6,131 bases of DNA from Spirochaetota bacterium. GTDB taxonomy: Bacteria > Spirochaetota > Leptospiria > Turneriellales > Turneriellaceae. The notes under the pieces are model-generated. The model was not told where the DNA came from. It searched no databases and saw nothing but the letters and a program-made list of their open reading frames with translations. This document shows, piece after piece, positions 4,896 through 6,131 of the stretch. Each line of letters starts with the position of its first letter. Position 1 is the first letter of the stretch. Location of the stretch: assembly GCA_029561505.1 (NCBI GenBank), contig JAKQXK010000135.1:1-6131 (forward strand), written 5' to 3'. The position numbers were made by a program, and so were the translations under genes.

Positions 4896-5869
4896 CAACG
4901 CTTCACAGCTTCTGCACCGATGTCGATACCGGTGAGGCGTGCGCGCTGGACGATTGTCCAGAAGCCGCGGTAAGTTGCGCGGTCGTGCAGTTCGCCTTCG
5001 TGCTGAATCGGGCCCCACGCTGCGTCTTGCGCCGCGAGCAGAACCGCGACACCTTTTTTGACTTCAGACATGTCGGGTTTCATCGCTTCGACGATTGCAT
5101 CGATCTGCGTGGGGTAGATCGACCACATGCGCAGAAAGCCGAACTCGTTGCGCGCGCGTGAGGCGTCAGATTTTGTCTGTTCGAAGTTCTTGAGGTCGAG
5201 TGTGACGTTGTGCGCGGGCACGACACCGTTCGCGAGCGCCGCAGCGACGCAGTTACCTTTCGCGCGCGCGAGCAGTTTGTGGTCAAACTGGCCGGGGCTC
5301 TTCATGTTTGAAAGCGCGATTGCACCGTGGTGGCCTGAGATGAAGTCCATGAGGCCGAAGTCGATGACCTGCAGCCATGGCAGCGTCGCGATTTTTTCAA
5401 CGTCGCGCAATGCGCCATGCGTTTCGATCAGCACGTGAATCGGAATCTCACGCTTGAGGCCGGCTTTTTTTGCCGCAGCCTGAATGTACTCGACCATTTC
5501 TTTGACTTGTTCGTAAGTGGTTGGCTTGGGGATCGTAATGTAAGCCAGACGCTCGCCGGCACCTGCCACGAGAATATCCACGTCTTGTTTCCAGTATTTG
5601 CTGGTGTAATCGTGAATACGCGCGCCCGCCATGTTGTGCTTGTTGTGTTCGCTGTTGGTTAAGCGCACGATCATTTCGGCGTGGTCTTTTTCCTGACCAG
5701 TCGGCGCACCATCTTCGCAGTCTTGCGTGATGTCAAAAACGGGGCCTTTTTCGTCCTGAAAGCTGAATGCCTTCATGATCATTTTTTCGTTACCCGCGAA
5801 GTGCTCGCAGGTGGCGATTACGGGAAAGGGTTTTTCGCCTGCAAAGAGGGCGTCATTGGGGTGTGTCAT
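4886..5869 (-). CDS. HpcH/HpaI aldolase / citrate lyase beta-like (CoA-ester lyase) family protein
   Basis: The protein has 327 residues, typical for TIM-barrel CitE / malyl-CoA lyase relatives, which cleave or form C-C bonds, often with CoA thioesters and Mg2+. Family-like landmarks: FDITQDCEDGAPTGQEK (45-61, the 'LDLEDxV' region), ARIHDY (83-88; Arg84 likely substrate-binding), ITIPKP (111-116), IHVLIETHGAL (144-154; Glu149 likely metal ligand), VIDFGLMDFISGHHG (168-182; Asp175 likely metal ligand) and MWSIYPTQIDAI (248-259, equal to the family's 'W-x-I-H-P-x-Q' end motif). I recall similar ~325-residue HpcH/HpaI proteins in beta-proteobacteria, all without a proven substrate that I know of. 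The start ATG 5869 fits (MTHPNDALF), though its upstream region has no Shine-Dalgarno site. The gene converges on moeB and is not part of the Moco operon. Citrate lyase itself is unlikely, since no citD/citF neighbour is seen. Confidence 0.85.
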   Translation of the reverse strand: MTHPNDALFAGEKPFPVIATCEHFAGNEKMIMKAFSFQDEKGPVFDITQDCEDGAPTGQEKDHAEMIVRLTNSEHNKHNMAGARIHDYTSKYWKQDVDILVAGAGERLAYITIPKPTTYEQVKEMVEYIQAAAKKAGLKREIPIHVLIETHGALRDVEKIATLPWLQVIDFGLMDFISGHHGAIALSNMKSPGQFDHKLLARAKGNCVAAALANGVVPAHNVTLDLKNFEQTKSDASRARNEFGFLRMWSIYPTQIDAIVEAMKPDMSEVKKGVAVLLAAQDAAWGPIQHEGELHDRATYRGFWTIVQRARLTGIDIGAEAVKRWFN

Positions 5870-6028
5870 AATGAGGGAAAAAACGGAATTTTAGACATAT
5901 CGTCAATTAAAGGGGGGCTTTGTTAGCTACAGGCTCACCACAAGTAAGTCCAAAGCAGAAAGAACCTAAAAAAAACTTGCCGGCCCGAAGCATGTTTATT
6001 ATATATCAACCGTTCGATATAAAAAGAT
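5870..6028. other. Divergent intergenic region
   Basis: This 159-base AT-richer region separates the starts of the lyase-like gene (- strand) and the flavoprotein gene (+ strand). It holds one convincing + strand promoter near its right end. For the - strand I can see TTGACG and TAAAAT, but only seven bases apart, so no promoter is assigned. A run of six Gs at 5912-5917 lies between AAA and CTTT. No riboswitch or small gene is apparent. Confidence 0.4.
5977..6005 (+). promoter_or_regulatory. Sigma-70-type promoter for the flavoprotein gene
   Basis: TTGCCG (5977-5982) and TATATA (6000-6005) are separated by 17 bases, the standard spacing, with good match to -35 and -10 consensus. Initiation would fall near 6012, leaving a leader of only about 17 bases before ATG 6029. 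That leader (AT-rich, two GATAT copies) has no recognisable Shine-Dalgarno site. Confidence 0.5.
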
Positions 6029-6131
6029 ATGAATACAGACGCAATCATCATTGGTTCGGGCCCCGGTGGCGCTTACCTTGCGCGCGAGCTCGCGCGCGCA
6101 GGCAGGCGCGTGACCGTGCTCGAGCGCGGCG
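6029..6131 (+). CDS. FAD/NAD(P)-dependent oxidoreductase, N-terminal part (3' end outside window)
   Basis: ATG 6029 opens a frame that continues to the window edge (34 full codons). The product starts with a beta strand and dinucleotide-binding loop: AIIIGSGPGGAYLARELA, then GRRVTVLERG. This is the GxGxxG Rossmann fold with the acidic residue (Glu in VLERG) that binds the FAD ribose. The pattern fits GMC oxidoreductases, and also other FAD-dependent dehydrogenases or desaturases; 34 residues cannot separate these. It is transcribed away from the lyase-like gene and has its own likely promoter, so a link with the Moco operon is not indicated. Confidence 0.75.
   Translation, partial: MNTDAIIIGSGPGGAYLARELARAGRRVTVLERG

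Noticed and set aside
5880..5911. TTGACG and TAAAAT on the - strand as a promoter for the lyase-like gene
   Set aside because: The two hexamers are only seven bases apart, incompatible with a normal sigma-70 promoter.
6080..6097. 18-base perfect palindrome GCGCGCGAGCTCGCGCGC
   Set aside because: It lies in the coding sequence of the flavoprotein and encodes the Ala-Arg-Glu-Leu-Ala-Arg helix next to the nucleotide loop; GC-rich codon choice explains it.
1..6131. CRISPR array, tRNA, rRNA, insertion sequence or Moco riboswitch
   Set aside because: I saw no regularly spaced repeats, no cloverleaf-like or rRNA sequence and no transposase; the operon 5' end, where a Moco riboswitch would sit, is outside the window.

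Overview
This window holds most of a molybdenum cofactor (Moco) biosynthesis operon on the + strand, followed by a convergent lyase-family gene on the - strand and the first codons of a flavoprotein on the + strand. Base composition is moderately GC-rich (roughly 55 percent by eye). Start codons are mixed (ATG, GTG, TTG) and genes are packed with 1-4 base overlaps. The organism is bacterial. The mixed composition and gene style would fit a Leptospirales-like spirochaete such as Turneriella, but nothing in the sequence proves a phylum, so treat this as a low-confidence impression.

Layout. Bases 1-201 are the C-terminal end of a MogA-type molybdopterin adenylyltransferase. It overlaps moeA (198-1409, TTG start). 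moaA (start most likely 1469, end 2389) follows. moaD (2386-2631) overlaps moaA by ATGA, and moaE (2633-3136) begins one base after moaD. A UlaG-like metallo-beta-lactamase-fold hydrolase (3162-3947) comes next, then a gap filled exactly by a possible 20-codon reading frame (3944-4006), then moeB (4003-4734). A 151-base convergent intergenic stretch (4735-4885) contains three hairpin-forming inverted repeats. The - strand gene 5869-4886 encodes an HpcH/HpaI aldolase / citrate lyase beta-like protein. A 159-base divergent intergenic region (5870-6028) carries a plausible promoter for the last gene, a Rossmann-fold FAD/NAD(P) oxidoreductase cut off at the window edge (6029-6131).

How the genes work together. 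MoaA performs the radical-SAM step from GTP. With MoaC, which is not in the window, it yields cyclic pyranopterin monophosphate. MoeB adenylates the MoaD C-terminal Gly-Gly so that MoaD can be charged with sulfur, and MoaD with MoaE forms molybdopterin synthase. MogA adenylates molybdopterin and MoeA inserts molybdate. All the key catalytic motifs I looked for are intact: the MoaA CX3CX2C and CX2CX13C clusters and GG tail, the MoaD GG tail, the two MoaE lysines, and the MoeB nucleotide loop and two zinc CXXC pairs. The metallo-hydrolase is the one member with no known Moco role.

Most notable points are the embedded metallo-hydrolase with a non-standard H-x2-H-x-D metal motif, the possible coupling micro-ORF, the perfect 16-bp hairpin that swallows the stop codon of the lyase-like gene, and an uneven distribution of the palindrome CGATCG (eleven copies in the first half, none in the second). 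I did not find a clearly new multi-gene system.
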